DNA of 64,000 nt from the NCBI GenBank assembly GCA_020310875.1, contig CM035422.1, positions 58,520,296 to 58,584,295 on the forward strand, in the 5' to 3' direction. Under the pieces are notes generated by a model, which was not told where the DNA came from, searched no databases, and saw only the letters and a list, made by a program, of their open reading frames with translations. The stretch's first letter is position 1; each line of letters starts with the position of its first letter. The stretch comes from Ceratopteris richardii (Eukaryota; Streptophyta; Polypodiopsida; Polypodiales; Pteridaceae). A program made the position numbers and the translations under genes. This document shows, piece by piece, positions 33,735 to 45,269 of this stretch.

Positions 33735-36590
33735 TCATTCTCTGATAGGTTGAATACCTGCCATAGCTTTGAATCTACAAAGCTTTATTCCATCAAGTGC
33801 CTTCGTCTTCATATCTGCTACTTGCTTTTCAGTAGGAACAAAAGAAATGTCATTCTCCTTTGCCATGAGCTTCTCCCTGTTGAAGTGGTAATGGACTTCT
33901 ATGTGCTTTATTCTCGCATGGAAAATAGGATTTTCCACTAGATGCATGGAACTTACATTATCTCCAAATATGTGAGGTTTGGAACTCACAAGTCCCAAAT
34001 CTGTATACAATGCTTTTAACCATATTGCTTCTTGAGTTGCTATGGTCAAGCCTCTCTACTCTGCTTCAGTTGAAGATAAAGCAACTGTTGGTTGCTTCTT
34101 GGAACTCCATGACACTAGCTTCGAACCTGCAAATGCTAAGTAACCACATGTACTTTTTCTATCATCCTTAGCTCTTGCCCAATCTGCATCTGAGTAGATT
34201 TTGATATCCAAATCTGAAGAATAAGGATAGAGTATACCTTCGTTGATTGTACCTTTGAGATACTTAAGTACTCTCTTAGCCGCATCCATGTGTGGTCTTC
34301 TCGGTGAGTGCATGAACTGACTAAGCACTCCCACACTATATGAGATGTCTGCCCTTGTATGAGTAGCATATATCTAGCTACCTACCAAGCTTTGATACTC
34401 TTTAATGTCTTCAATTTTCTCACCTTCATAAACACTAAGTTTATGATTCATCTCCAAAGGTGTACCTGCGGGTTTAGTGTTCTCCATTTTAAACTTGAGA
34501 AGAAGATCCTGAATGTATCTTCTTTGAGTCAAATACATTCCTTCATCTGTATATATCACCTGCATACCTAGGAAATATTTGAGCTCACCTAGGTCACTAA
34601 TTTTGAACTCCTCTTGCATGTGTCTCTTGATCCTTTGAATGCCATTTAGATCATCAGTTGTCACAATAATATCATCTACATATACACATAGATAGATAAC
34701 CTCATTGTGATCCCTTTTGATGAATAGAGAAGGATCTGAGCTGCTAGCTTTGAACCCTTGATCTTGAAGATATGTAATCAACCTGTAATTCCAAGCTCTA
34801 GGAGCTTGTTTCAATCCATACAATGCTTTCTTAAGTCTGCAAACATAAGATGGATGATTAGGGTTTTGAAAACCTGGTGGTTGTGGCATGTATACCTCTT
34901 CACTTATCCAACCATTTAAGAATGCATTTTTCACATCAAGTTGGAGGAGTCTCCAATTCCTTGCAGCAGCTACACTCATCAATGTCCTGATTGTAGTCAT
35001 CTTTGCAACTCGTAATAATGTTTCCTCATAGTCTATACCATGAGTTTGTGTGCATGCTTTGGCAACTAATCTTGCCTTGTACATGCAAATTGATCCATCT
35101 GAATTTCTTTTAACTTTATATACCCATCTGCAACCAATTACCTTTTGATTCCGCGACATTGGAACCAAATCCCAAGTGTCCATCTCCTTCAATGCATCAA
35201 TCTCTTCCTTCATGGCCTTTTCCCAATTAGGGTTTCCCTTTGCCTCTTCATAGGTTGACGGTTCCTGTGAAATAGAGTCTTTTGCCAAGTAGATTGAATG
35301 CATCCTAACAAATGTGGAGTCATATCCATACCTTTCTCGTTGTTTCTTCTCTCTTGCTAATCTTCTAGGTGCTTGTTTTGAGCATTCTCCAACATATTGC
35401 ATCTTTGCTTTGCCTCTTGACTTCCATAGCTTGTAATCCCTTTCTCTTTCATCTTGGTCATCGTCTGTATCACTTCTTGGATCCTGGACCTGTGTATCAT
35501 GCTTGCTTCCTAATTGATGAGAGTCAGAATCAAGATCATATGGTAGTGTTACCTTGTTTGTCTTCATCATACCAAGACCTGTGTTCTTCAAACACAACAT
35601 CTCTACTTGTAGTGAATTGCTTGGTTGAAGGATTGAAGAACCTGTAACCCATCTGAGTTGAATCATATCCAATAAACACTGCCTTTGTTGCCCTTTCATC
35701 TAGCTTACTTCTTATTTGTGATGGTACATGAACATAAGCTAAACAACCAAAAACCTTGCAATGTCCAAGACTAGGTTTTCTTCCATGCCATGCTTCATAA
35801 GGAGTCATAACTTGAAGTGATTTGGATGGTAGTCTATTGACAAGGTACACAACAAATGAAATAGCTTCTCCCCATAGATAATGTGGCAACTTCTTCTCTT
35901 CAAGCATTGTTCGGGCTGATCCAACCAATGTCTTGTTTCTCCTCTCTCGAATTCCATTTAGTTAAGGAGAGTACCTAGTAGTCACTTCCCTTTTGATACC
36001 TTTGTCTTGCAAGAACTCATCAAACTCTTTAGATAAGTATTCTCCCCCTCCATCAGATCTGAGCTTCTTTAGTGATCTACCTGTATGATTCTCCACATGT
36101 GCAAGATACTTCTTGAAGCAATCAAAAACTTCATTCTTACTCTTGATAAAGTATAGAACAGTCCATCTACTATGGTAGTCAATAAATGAGACATAATACC
36201 TTGATCTTGCCAATGAAGATTCTTGACTTGGTCCCCATACATCTGTATGTACTAAGTCCAATAAGTTGTTGTGGATGTAGCCTTTGTGGTTGAATGGTTG
36301 TCTTTGTGCCTTCCCAATCTGACATGCATCACACCTACTAATCATGTGTTGCTTTGATATGTTTGGCAATCCTAGAACACTTTTATCCCTGCATATGTCC
36401 TTCAAGGTTCTTTCATTCACATGAGCAAGTCTCTTATGCCACACTTCAAGCTCACTTAGGGTTTGAGACCCAAAGTTGAATAGAGCTATGTTTCTGGTTT
36501 CTCCTACTTCAAAAGTAAACAGCCTACCATGCTTCTCACCTCGGCCTATCTTCTTGAAGCCTTGACATGGATCTTCCACAAAAGCTCCAC
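33735..36590 (-). pseudogene. Second, partial family A pol (A2: integrase, RT, RNase H)
   Basis: It starts inside the protease-to-integrase region (GAFVEDPCQGFKKIGRG) directly after the partial LTR. GAG-preINT, HMISRCDACQIGKAQ and LVHTDVWGPSQ follow, with the first catalytic Asp kept; SDGGGEY is intact. A TAA at 35962 replaces the Gln of QLNGI. A 2-bp deletion near 35560, compared with A1, shifts the frame. RT has [13 protein letters not shown] and [10 protein letters not shown], and RNase H has YSDADWARAKDDRKST. TAG stops at 34374 (after YQSLVGS) and 34056 (after ALSSTEAE) are shared with A1. A TGA ends the frame at 33735. No gag or protease is present. Confidence 0.9.
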
Positions 36591-36593
36591 GTA

Positions 36594-36942
36594 TTGAATT
36601 CAAATGAAGGTGGGAATGGTTGTTGGAGGGAATCAATTCACTTTCCTACAATCTAGGAAAAGTGAAGATCTAGTTTGATCTACTTTTAGGTGATTTGATT
36701 CGCTTGATTGAATGCAACTTCAGCTACCACAAATTCATGGGATTTTGGCTCTATATTTCTACCTTTACATGTGTAAAGCTCAAGGCTTTTAGAACGGTAA
36801 ATGAACCATCAAAAATTTCTCAAAAAAAATACAATAAATGAGCATATGAAAAAGAACTCTCCAACGGATATTCTTTCGACACGATAGCCTTTGATGTAGA
36901 TCCAATCCAGCTCAATCATAGTGTAAGCTTGATGTTCCAACA
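36594..36942 (-). mobile_element. Partial internal LTR between A1 and A2
   Basis: The minus strand starts TGTTGGAACATCAAGC at 36942, immediately after A1's polypurine tract, and follows the LTR for 349 bp up to catttgaattcaa. It then joins A2 at tacgtggagctttt. The breakpoint lies about 35-40 bp before the TATA box, so this LTR has no promoter. Confidence 0.9.
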
Positions 36943-36956
36943 GGTCCCCCTCAAGC
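36943..36956 (-). promoter_or_regulatory. A1 polypurine tract, overlapping the pol stop
   Basis: The minus strand reads GCTTGAGGGGGACC just before TGTTGG. The TGA in it (36951-36953) is the pol stop codon, so coding ends inside the tract. Confidence 0.8.
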
Positions 36957-39900
36957 TAAAGTATGCTTGAGTCTTAATTCTCTGATAGGTTGAATACCTG
37001 CCATAGCTTTGAATCTACAAAGCTTTATTCCATCAAGTGCCTTCGTCATCATATCTGCTACTTGCTTTTCAGTAGGAACAAAAGAAATGTCAATCTCCTT
37101 TGCCATGAGCTTCTCCCTGATGAAGTGGTAATGGACTTCTATGTGCTTGGTTCTCGCATGGAAAATAGGATTTGGCACTAGATGCATGGAACTTACATTA
37201 TCTCCAAATATGTGAGGTTTGGAACTCACAAGTCCCAAATTTGTATACAATGCTTTTAACCATATTGCTTCTTGAGTTGCTATGGTCAAGCCTCTCTACT
37301 CTGCTTCAGTTGAAGATAAAGCAACTGTTGGTTGCTTCTTAGAACTCCATGACACTAGCTTCGAACCTGCAAATGCTAAGTAACCACATGTACTTTTTCT
37401 ATCATCCTTAGCTCGTGCCCAATATACATCTGAGTAGATTTTGATATCCAAATCTGAAGAATAAGGATAGAGTATACCTTCATTGATTGTACCTTTGAGA
37501 TACTTAAGTACTCTCTTAGCCGCATCCATGTGTGGTCTTCTCGGTGAGTGCATGAACTGACTAAGCACTCCCACACTATATGAGATGTCTGCCCTTGTAT
37601 GAGTAGCATATATCTAGCTACCTACCAAGCTTTGATACTCTTTAATGTCTTCAATTTTCTCACCTTCATAAACACTAAGTTTATGATTCATGTCCAAAGG
37701 TGTACCTGCAAGTTTAGTGTTCTCCATTTTGAACTTGAGAAGAAGATCTTGAATGTATCTTCTTTGAATCAAATACATTCCTTCATCTGTATATATCACC
37801 TGCATACCTAGTAAATATGTGAGCTCACCTAGGTCACTGATTTTGAACTCCTCTTGCATGTGTCTCTTGATCCTTTGAATGCCATTTAGATCATCACATG
37901 TCACAATAATATCATCTACATATACACATAGATGGATAACCTCATTGTGATCCCTTTTGATGAATAGAGAAGGATCTGAGCTGCTAGCTTTGAACCCTTG
38001 ATCTTGAAGATATGTAGTCAACTTGTAATTCCAAGCTCTAGGAGCTTGTTTCAATCCATATAATGCTTTCTGAAGTCTGCAAACATAAGATGCATGATTA
38101 GGGTTTTCAAAACCTGGTGGTTGTGGCATGTATACCTCTTCACTTATCCAACCATTTAAGAATGCAATTTTCACATCAAGTTGGAGGAGTCTCCAATTCC
38201 TTGCAGTAGCTACACTTATCAATGTCCTGATTGTAGTCATCTTTGCAACTCGTGAGAATGTTTCCTCATAGTTTATACCATGAGTTTGTGAGCATCCTTT
38301 GGCAACTAATCTTGCCTTGTACATGCAAACTGATCCTTCTCAATTTCTTTTAACTTTATATACCCATCTGCAACCAATTACCTTTTGATTCGGTGACATT
38401 GGAACCAAATCCCAATTGTCCATCTCCTTCAATGCATCTATCTCTTCGTTCATGGCCTTTTCCCAATTAGGATTTCCCTTTGCCTCTTCATAGGTTGAGG
38501 GTTCCTCTAAAATAGAGTCTTTTGCCAAGTAGATTGAATGCTTCATAACAAATGTGGAGTCATATCCATATCTTTCTGGTTGTTTCTTCTCTCTTGCTGA
38601 TCTTCTAGGTGCTTGTTTTGAGCATTCTCCAACCTCTTGCATCTTTGCTTTGCCTCTTGACTTCCATAGCTTGTAATCCCTTTCTCTTTCATCTTGTTCA
38701 TCGTCTGTATCACTTCTTGGATCCTGGACCTGTGTATCATGCTTGCTTCCTAATTGATGAGAGTCAGAATCAAGATCATATGGTAGTGTTACCTTTTGTT
38801 TGTCTTCATCATACCAAGACCTGTGTTCTTTAAACACAACATCTCTACTTGTAGTGAATTGCTTGGTTGAAGGAGTGAAGAACCTGTAACCCATTTGAGT
38901 TGAATCATATCCAATAAACACTGCCTTTGTTGCCCTTTCATCTAGCTTACCTCTTATTTGTGATGGTACATGAACATAAGCTAAACAACCAAAAACCTTG
39001 CAAAGTCCAAGACTAGGTTTTCTTCCATGCCATGCTTCATAAGGAGTCATACCTTGAAGTGATTTGGATGGTAGGCTGTGGACAAGGTACACAGCAGTTG
39101 AAATAGCTTCTACCCATAGATAATGTGGCAACTTCTTCTCTTCAAGCATTGTTCGGGCTGATCCAACCAATGTCTTATTTCTCCTCTCTGGAATTCCATT
39201 TAGTTGAGGAGATTACCTAGTAGTCACTTCCCTTTTGATACCTTTGTCTTGGAAGAACTCATCAAACTCTTTGGAGAAGTATTCTCCCCCTCCATCATAT
39301 CTGAGCTTCTTTAGTGATCTACCTGTATGATTCTCCACATGTGCAAGATACTTCTTGAAGCAATCAAAAACTTCATTCTTACTCTTGATAAAGTATAGAA
39401 TAGTCCATCTACTATGGTCGTCAATAAATGAGACATAATACCTTGATCTTGCCAATGAAGAATCTTGACTTGGTCCCCATACATTTGTATGTACTAAGTC
39501 CAACAAGTTGTTGTGGATGTAGCCTTTGTGGTTGAATGGTTGTCTTTGTGCCTTCCCAATCTGACATGCATCACACCTATTGATCATGTGTTGCTTTGAT
39601 ATGTTTGGCAGTCCTAGAACACTTTGATCCCTGCATATATCCTTCAAGGTTCTTTCATTCACATGAGCAAGTCTCTTATGCCACACTTCAAGCTCACTTA
39701 GGGTTTGAGACCCAAAGTTGAATAGAGCTATGTTCCTGGTTTCTCCTACTTCAAAAGTAAAGAGCCTACCATGCTTCTCACCTCGGGCTATCTTCTTGAA
39801 GCCTTGACATGGATCTTCCACAAAAGGTCCATGTTGGGTGAACCTAACTTGCAAGCCTTTTCCAACTATTTGGCCTACACTTATTACGTTTTTAGTGATA

Positions 39901-41138
39901 GTGGGTACATAGAGAACCTTACTCAGAATGTTGGTCCTGCCATTGGAAGCTTTGACATTACCAATCTTCTCCACATTGTGCTTTGTGTCATCCCCTGTTT
40001 GCACTTCATGTCTATGCTTTGGACTTCCCAAATCAGATAGAAGAGCAATGTTGCCTGCAACATGATTCGAACATCGTGAATCTATGTAGAACAAATGATC
40101 ATCTTCTTTACCTTCTTTGTGGCTTAGATTCATAAGAAGCAATGATTCTTCATGTGGTTGATTTTCTGAATAGTTGTTGTAGTCCCTTGTATTATAGCTT
40201 CTATTGTTATTGTTGAAGTTGTGTCCACCTCTGCCTCTATTGCTGCCATATCCACCTCTTCCACTTCCTTTCTGGGTCTTCCCATTGAACCAGCAATTTT
40301 GAGTGGTGTGGTTGGTCTTATCGCATATGGCACAAGGTTGAACATTCTGACCTTTGGCTTTGTCTTGCTTTGGTCCTTTCTTCTTCCCTTTCCACTTGCT
40401 CTTGCTTGCAAAGTTGGCTTGAGAAGTCTCTTCTTCATCTTCTTCCTTCTTCTTGCCTTTCTGCTTCTTGTCCTTCTTATCTACGTATAGAGCACTAGTT
40501 GAATTACCATGATAAGAGTTACCTTCCTTTATGCTATTGATGGCTTGTTGATTGAAGAGTTGTCCAAGAAAGATGTTGAAGTCTGGAGTTTGCACATCCA
40601 TGATGAGATCATAAGCCGTCGAGAAGGATTGCCATTGCTTATCACTTTGAATGCCATTGAGAATTTGCCTCATGATGACCTCTTCTTCAATCAGATCTCC
40701 AATGGATGCTAACTCATCCGCAACCTCCTTGATCTTGGTAACAAACTCTGTGATGGTTTGTTTAGGTGTCTTCTTCATTTGGTTGAACTCGTTCCAAAGA
40801 TGATTCTTTCTTGCTTTGGTACTAGCAGAAAAGAAAGTCTCGAGGGCATCCCAAGTCTCTTGAGATGTCTTGCATCCTCTAATATGTGGTAATAGAAAGT
40901 CAGAGATAGAGTTTAGTATGTACAACCTTGCTTGAGCATCCCTTGCACACCAAAGTGTGAGCTTATCTGTCTCCTCTTATGTAGGTCCTCCTTTAGATCT
41001 TGGAATAGGCATAACTTCATCACCTGCTACAATTCCATAAAGATTTCTACCTTGCAAATAGGCCTCCATTCTGATTTGCCAAGACGCATAGTTGTGTCGA
41101 TCAAGCTTCTCGATCATTGAGGGAAAGCCGTCACCCAT
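36951..41138 (-). pseudogene. Family A gag-pol, single 1395-codon frame with five stops (A1)
   Basis: The ATG at 41138 begins MGDGFPSMIEKLDRHNY. All of gag-pol is in one frame without frameshift. Gag (UBN2 type, ETWDALETFFSASTKARKN) is followed by the knuckle CAICDKTNHTTQNC at about residues 269-282, the protease YIDSRCSNHVAG at about 355 (Gly to Arg), GAG-preINT, HMINRCDACQIGKAQ and the integrase core, where the first catalytic Asp is Asn (LVHTNVWGPSQ); DGGGEY and LNGIPERRN remain. RT has LQLDVKIAFLNGW and YVDDIIVT. RNase H has SDVYWARAKDD instead of SDAD. Stops: TAA 40977-40979, TAA 39213-39215, TGA 38340-38342, TAG 37614-37616, TAG 37296-37298. The frame ends at TGA 36951-36953 in the polypurine tract. 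One frame for gag and pol is usual for copia. Confidence 0.93.
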
Positions 41139-41147
41139 CTTGATCTA

Positions 41148-41159
41148 GCTCTGATACCA
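41148..41159 (-). promoter_or_regulatory. Composite element primer-binding site
   Basis: The minus strand reads TGGTATCAGAGC, one base after the LTR end TTTCA. It pairs with the 3' end of initiator tRNA-Met, as in most plant copia elements. The gag ATG starts 10 bases downstream. Confidence 0.92.
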
Positions 41160-41160
41160 C

Positions 41161-42240
41161 TGAAAGAACTTGGAGAAGCTTCCTGAAGGTAGAAAAGTGT
41201 GTTTCGAAGCGATGAAGTTTGGTCAAGCCAATCGGCACAAGACTAGCCTTTGAGCTTATGGAGACTCAAATAGAACTTATAGGCATGCTATAAGTGAAAG
41301 AAACTCGCTATGTACTTTGGAGCATCAAGGAGAATGAGTCGATACAAAACAGATAGGTTCGCGGGTCGACTAGCTCCAAAAACTTACTATTTTTTGAAGA
41401 GACAATGAACTTCAAATGCCCATAGCAACCAGCGTGATTACAATTAGAAAAAATCCTTTTATGGGAGTGATACGCATAGGGTTGCGTGTATGGAATGCAC
41501 AAAAGTATAGGGAATAAGCAAAATATGCTATAGGAATGAATGCGACATTCACCGGTGGTACTTCCTATTTTTCAAGAATATGCAGAGATTGACACCGAAA
41601 TAGAAAAACTCAGATTTCTCACAATCAACTAAACCAAATGCTATGCAAATTTATAGGCATAAACTAGACACTTATACCTTTCCAATGAGCCATCGTTCAC
41701 TCAATTTGGGGCTCTGTAGAGAGAGCAGCAGCCTCTGCAGGATTACTTTTGGTGAAGAAGATGATGCACATAATTGAAGGAGCAAGACAATGATGGTCAC
41801 AAGTGTATGTATATTGCTTCCATGTAATGTACAAGTAATTCCAAGTCTTCCTATAGACTCTAAGAGTGTTCCAAAACTTCTACAAGAGAAATTTGAATTC
41901 AAATGAAGGTGCGAATGGTTGTTGGAGGGAATCAATTCACTTTCCTACAATCTAGGAAAAGTGAAGATCTAGTTTGATCTACTTTTAGGTGATTTGATTT
42001 GCTTGATTGAATGCAACTTCAACCACCACAAATTCGTGGGATTTTGGCTCTATATTTCTACCTTTACATGTGTAATGCTCAAGGCTTTTACAACGGTAAA
42101 TGAACCATCAAAAATTTCTCAAAAACATACAATAAATGAGCATATGAAAAAGAACTCTCCAACGGATATTCTTTCAACGCAATAGCCTTTGATGTAGATC
42201 AAATCCTGCTCAAGCATAGTGTAAGCTTGATGTTCCAATA
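41161..42240 (-). mobile_element. Composite element 5' LTR
   Basis: A 1080-bp LTR, minus strand TATTGGAACATCAAGC (second base changed from G) to GTTCTTTCA. It differs from the 3' LTR by scattered substitutions and one short indel (gggagtgatac versus ggatac near 41465). Confidence 0.92.
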
Positions 42241-42245
42241 GGCTC
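42241..42245. repeat. TSD GGCTC, right copy
   Basis: It immediately follows the LTR start on the plus strand and is identical to 32622-32626. Confidence 0.88.
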
Positions 42246-42259
42246 CATAGTTGCACAAA

Positions 42260-42700
42260 GGGAATATAGTGGTACTTATGTGGATGTAAGGATAGGATCT
42301 ACCTTTATAAGGATACAAGCATATGTAGATCCTCACTATGAATGGAATTTACTGCATGTTGACAATCTTTTGGGAGACATTCAAGGACCTACTCATCCTT
42401 TGATCCTTATCAATGGTGAAAAAATTGATTGTATAGGACAAGTTACATTGTCTATCATGGTGAATGATGTGAAAAGCTCGGAAATTTTTTTTGTTTTGGA
42501 TTGTATTAATGAGGAATGGATCATAACAACTTAGTGATTTGTTGAGAAAAATAATAAAGGTTTTGATATAACTTACATTGTTCACAAGTGAGGTTTTTGA
42601 ACATCCTAATGATTATCTTCATTGTATGATTGTGGACATAATCATCTATTCAAAAGTTGTGCTTTTTATCCACAAAATTGTCTTTCCACTTATAAAAAGG
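42260..42700 (+). pseudogene. Possible retropepsin-like and zinc-knuckle fragment
   Basis: An 85-codon frame (42280-42534) has IRIQAYVDPHYEWNLL, LILINGEKIDCIGQVTL and VNDVKSSEIFFVLD. The layout is that of a retropepsin (hydrophobic strand, Asp loop, INGE, hydrophobic strand), but the D-S/T-G triad is not present. At 42620-42655 DCGHNHLFKSC has the same spacing as the gypsy-H knuckle DCGKEHLFRDC. Knuckle after protease is the reverse of the normal order, so these may be two separate fragments. Confidence 0.3.
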
Positions 42701-42871
42701 ATCAAATAAGTGTAATTCATGAAGGTGATGAAGACTTGCATATTGTTGAAACATCTTTTTTATCTAATCCTTCTTTGAGTAAGTCACAAGAAACTTTGAA
42801 GAATGGAGAATCGGGGGACTCCATGCACTTGGAGAATGTGGAAGGCACATATCAAGGATACGAAGGCCAAA

Positions 42872-43770
42872 TTGGGCATGGAATTTAAAATTTCAGATCT
42901 CGATGTGTTAAAGTACTTCTTAGGCATTCAGATTGTATATGCCAAGTAGGGTTTGTATCTTATGCAAAGGAAATACTTACTTGACTTGCTATATAGGTTT
43001 GCTATGAGTGGTTGTAAGCCATTGCGACAACCAAGGGATTACAAAGCCAAGTTGAGAAAAGACAAAGGTGATGAGTTCAACGATGAGCATGTGTATAGAA
43101 GTTTGATTGGGTCTTTCAATTATGCTACCATTACTAGACCTGATCTATCTTATAGTGTTGGAGTGCTCTCACAATTGATGCATGCACCCACACTTGATCA
43201 CTTGAATGCAAGTAGAAAGATTCTAAGTTACATCAAAGGTACAATCAATGAAGGCCTCTATTATGCATATGATTGTGATTTGAAACTAAAAGGTTATGCA
43301 GATGTTGGTTGGGCTAGCTCCAAGGATGATAGGAGTACCTCAGAATACATATTCATTATTCGAAAGAGTTTTGTATCATGGATGTCAAAGAAACAACCCA
43401 TAGTTACATTGTCTCCCTTAGAGGCAGAATATAGGGCTTTTCCTCAACTCAAATGTGAGGTAAGGTGGTTTAAAAAGCTAAAATATTTGGATATTTAGTT
43501 TGGAACTATTCCATTGCTTGGAGATAATATCTCAACTATCTACCTTGCAAAGAATCCAATGTTCCATGCTACGAGCAAGCATATAGAAGTGCATATCATT
43601 TCATAAGAGAAAAGATTATGGATAAGGAGGTGGCTATTATGCATGTCAACGCCAATTTTCAAATTGAAGACCTTTTTACGAATTTCTTAGATGCAAAGAG
43701 GATGGAAAAGATCAAAGGCATGATAAGTATGAAGCAACCAACCCCCACACTTGAAAGCAAAGAAGTTTGA
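42872..43770 (+). pseudogene. Copia family E RT end and RNase H
   Basis: KFQISDLDVLKYFLGIQIVYAK is followed by a TAG, then LYLMQRKYLLDLLYRF, YRSLIGSFNYATITRPDLSY, RKILSYIKGTINEGLYY, YADVGWASSKDDRSTS, SWMSKKQPIVTLSPLEAEYR and SKHIEVH. These are the RT thumb and RNase H motifs of copia. The RNase H DAD is D-V-G. Stops occur at 42947, 43497 and ~43603. The YVDD box and everything before it are missing. A polypurine tract (TTGAGGGGGAGC) follows at 43773. Confidence 0.82.
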
Positions 43771-43783
43771 GCTTGAGGGGGAG

Positions 43784-44581
43784 CGATAAAAGTTATGTAT
43801 TTTCTAGGGCAAGATCAAGCATATGTTTTTCACTAAATAACTCCTTTTGAAGGCTTTTGAACCTTATGAAAGTCAAAGCACATGTTTGAAGGTGCAACCT
43901 TATCCAAAAGGGGGCATTGAACCACCAAACAACACTCCAATGAAGAGACAAAGTCAAAAGGTAGTTGAAGAGACAAGGCGGGCATGTGAAGAGACATGGA
44001 GGACATATAAAGATTCATGGAAGGCTCTCATGGCTATTTAAGCACCATCCAAGATCATTATGAGTGTGTGTAGATGGTAGGAAGTTGGGGTTCTGATTCT
44101 ACATGTACTGTTGAGCTATTGTCTATCATAGAAGTTCATATTCTCTTCTATATCTCTCCTACCCTTTCCAAAGGGTGCTGAATTTCTATAGCAGCCTATT
44201 AGGACTTCTTTTTCTCTCTATAAAAATTACCATTTTCAACGTTATTATACTTTTTAGAAAGATCATAAAGCAAAAATTCTATATTTATCTTGTACTTTGA
44301 TTTATAGTTGTTTCTTTCTTTGTTGGTTTGTCCCAAAACCTAAAGGGAAAACTAGTTTGTCTTGCGTGACTTAGTTGAGTGGCCTTTAGGTGTTCAATCC
44401 TAGTGATGGATAGCTCATCAAAAAGCCCCTATTATCTAGTGTGTGGCTAAATGGGTTTGTCAATTTGATTTGGGAATTCTGAGGTATATGAGTTTTAGTG
44501 AGTATTGGTCTAAGAGAAACTAAGTCTTGGGCACCGTAAAAGATTCTTGTTGTGCATTTGGAGGAGAAATCTTCCATCATA
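43784..44581 (+). mobile_element. Probable copia E 3' LTR
   Basis: It starts CGATAAAAGTTATG after the polypurine tract; TGATAAAAG would be expected, so the first base appears mutated. A TATA-like ctatttaagc lies near 44033. The 3' end is not defined; family F sequence begins near 44582. Confidence 0.5.
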
Positions 44582-45031
44582 AAGCACTTAGAGTAGAGAA
44601 TCTGAAGATGTTATGTGTGATTCTTGGATTAGAGGACATGACCTTGAGATTGAGGGGGAGTGTTGAGATATTAAGTTCAACATGTGATGATTGAGGATGA
44701 AACATATCACTTTTGCATTTCTCTGACATGTATAATAGTCATGATGATATATATTAGGATACTTTAGTGAGCTTTACTAGATTAATCTACTGAGAGTGAT
44801 GGCATGCTTGTTTCTTGCCAGCTCACTCATTCATGAACATTGGGTTTTTCCTTATGTACTGTTCTTTATATATTGCACTAGTTGTATTGTTGTATAAGGT
44901 CACTCTATATGCCTTTTATGTAGTAGAAGAAGAAGAAGATCATTTGTCCTTGCCTCAATCTATGTGTGCGCTCCTCTTTGAGTGTGAGAGTGTGCAACTA
45001 AGCTCTCTTTCTTATCTCATTCCTTGTGACA
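44582..45031 (+). mobile_element. Copia family F pol end and 3' LTR (copy F2)
   Basis: ALRVENLKMLCVILGLEDM, TLRLRGSVE matches the end of family F pol (F1 on the minus strand reads GAEKLKNFWEMFGLQDM, TLSLRGSVE). The polypurine tract TTGAGGGGGAG (44650-44660) is followed by the LTR TGTTGAGATATTAAG to CATTCCTTGTGACA (44661-45031, 371 bp). Pol reads through the tract into the LTR. A (GAA)n stretch and a TATA-like ctttatatattg match F1. The rest of the element is missing. Confidence 0.85.
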
Positions 45032-45269
45032 TCTATGACATATCCTTGTTCATGTGGGAACCCATAGAAGGGGATGAAAATGATGAACACTTAGAATCCA
45101 CCATAATGGGTCCCTTTTGCAATTAAGAGGAAGAATACTTTTACTTAATGGAAGTCAAAGACACGATGTAAGTGAGTTTAAGAATGCGTTATTCCTAACC
45201 AATTAGATAGAGGATTAAGAAGAGGAAAAGAAACATAACAAGAGCCCACAAGAGAAAGACGAGGGAGAG
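45032..45269. other. Spacer
   Basis: Nothing recognised. It probably contains the start of the gypsy-H-like fragment that follows. Confidence 0.35.

Larger units (their letters stand above)
32627..42240 (-). mobile_element. Composite copia family A element with intact TSD (9.6 kb)
   Basis: On the minus strand: 5' LTR (42240-41161), PBS, complete gag-pol frame A1 (41138-36951), polypurine tract, the first ~349 bp of an LTR (36942-36594), a second partial pol A2 (36590-33735), polypurine tract, and 3' LTR (33702-32627). The outer ends are flanked by the perfect repeat GGCTC (32622-32626 and 42241-42245). The whole 9614-bp unit therefore sits in one target site. Either it inserted as one unit after a template switch, or a simple insertion later gained a partial second copy inside. 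The two LTRs differ at about 5-8% of positions in the stretches I compared. Confidence 0.9.

Noticed and set aside
36951-41138. Intact copia gag-pol CDS
   Set aside because: The frame is complete, but five stop codons and the changes in protease, integrase and RNase H catalytic residues make it a pseudogene.
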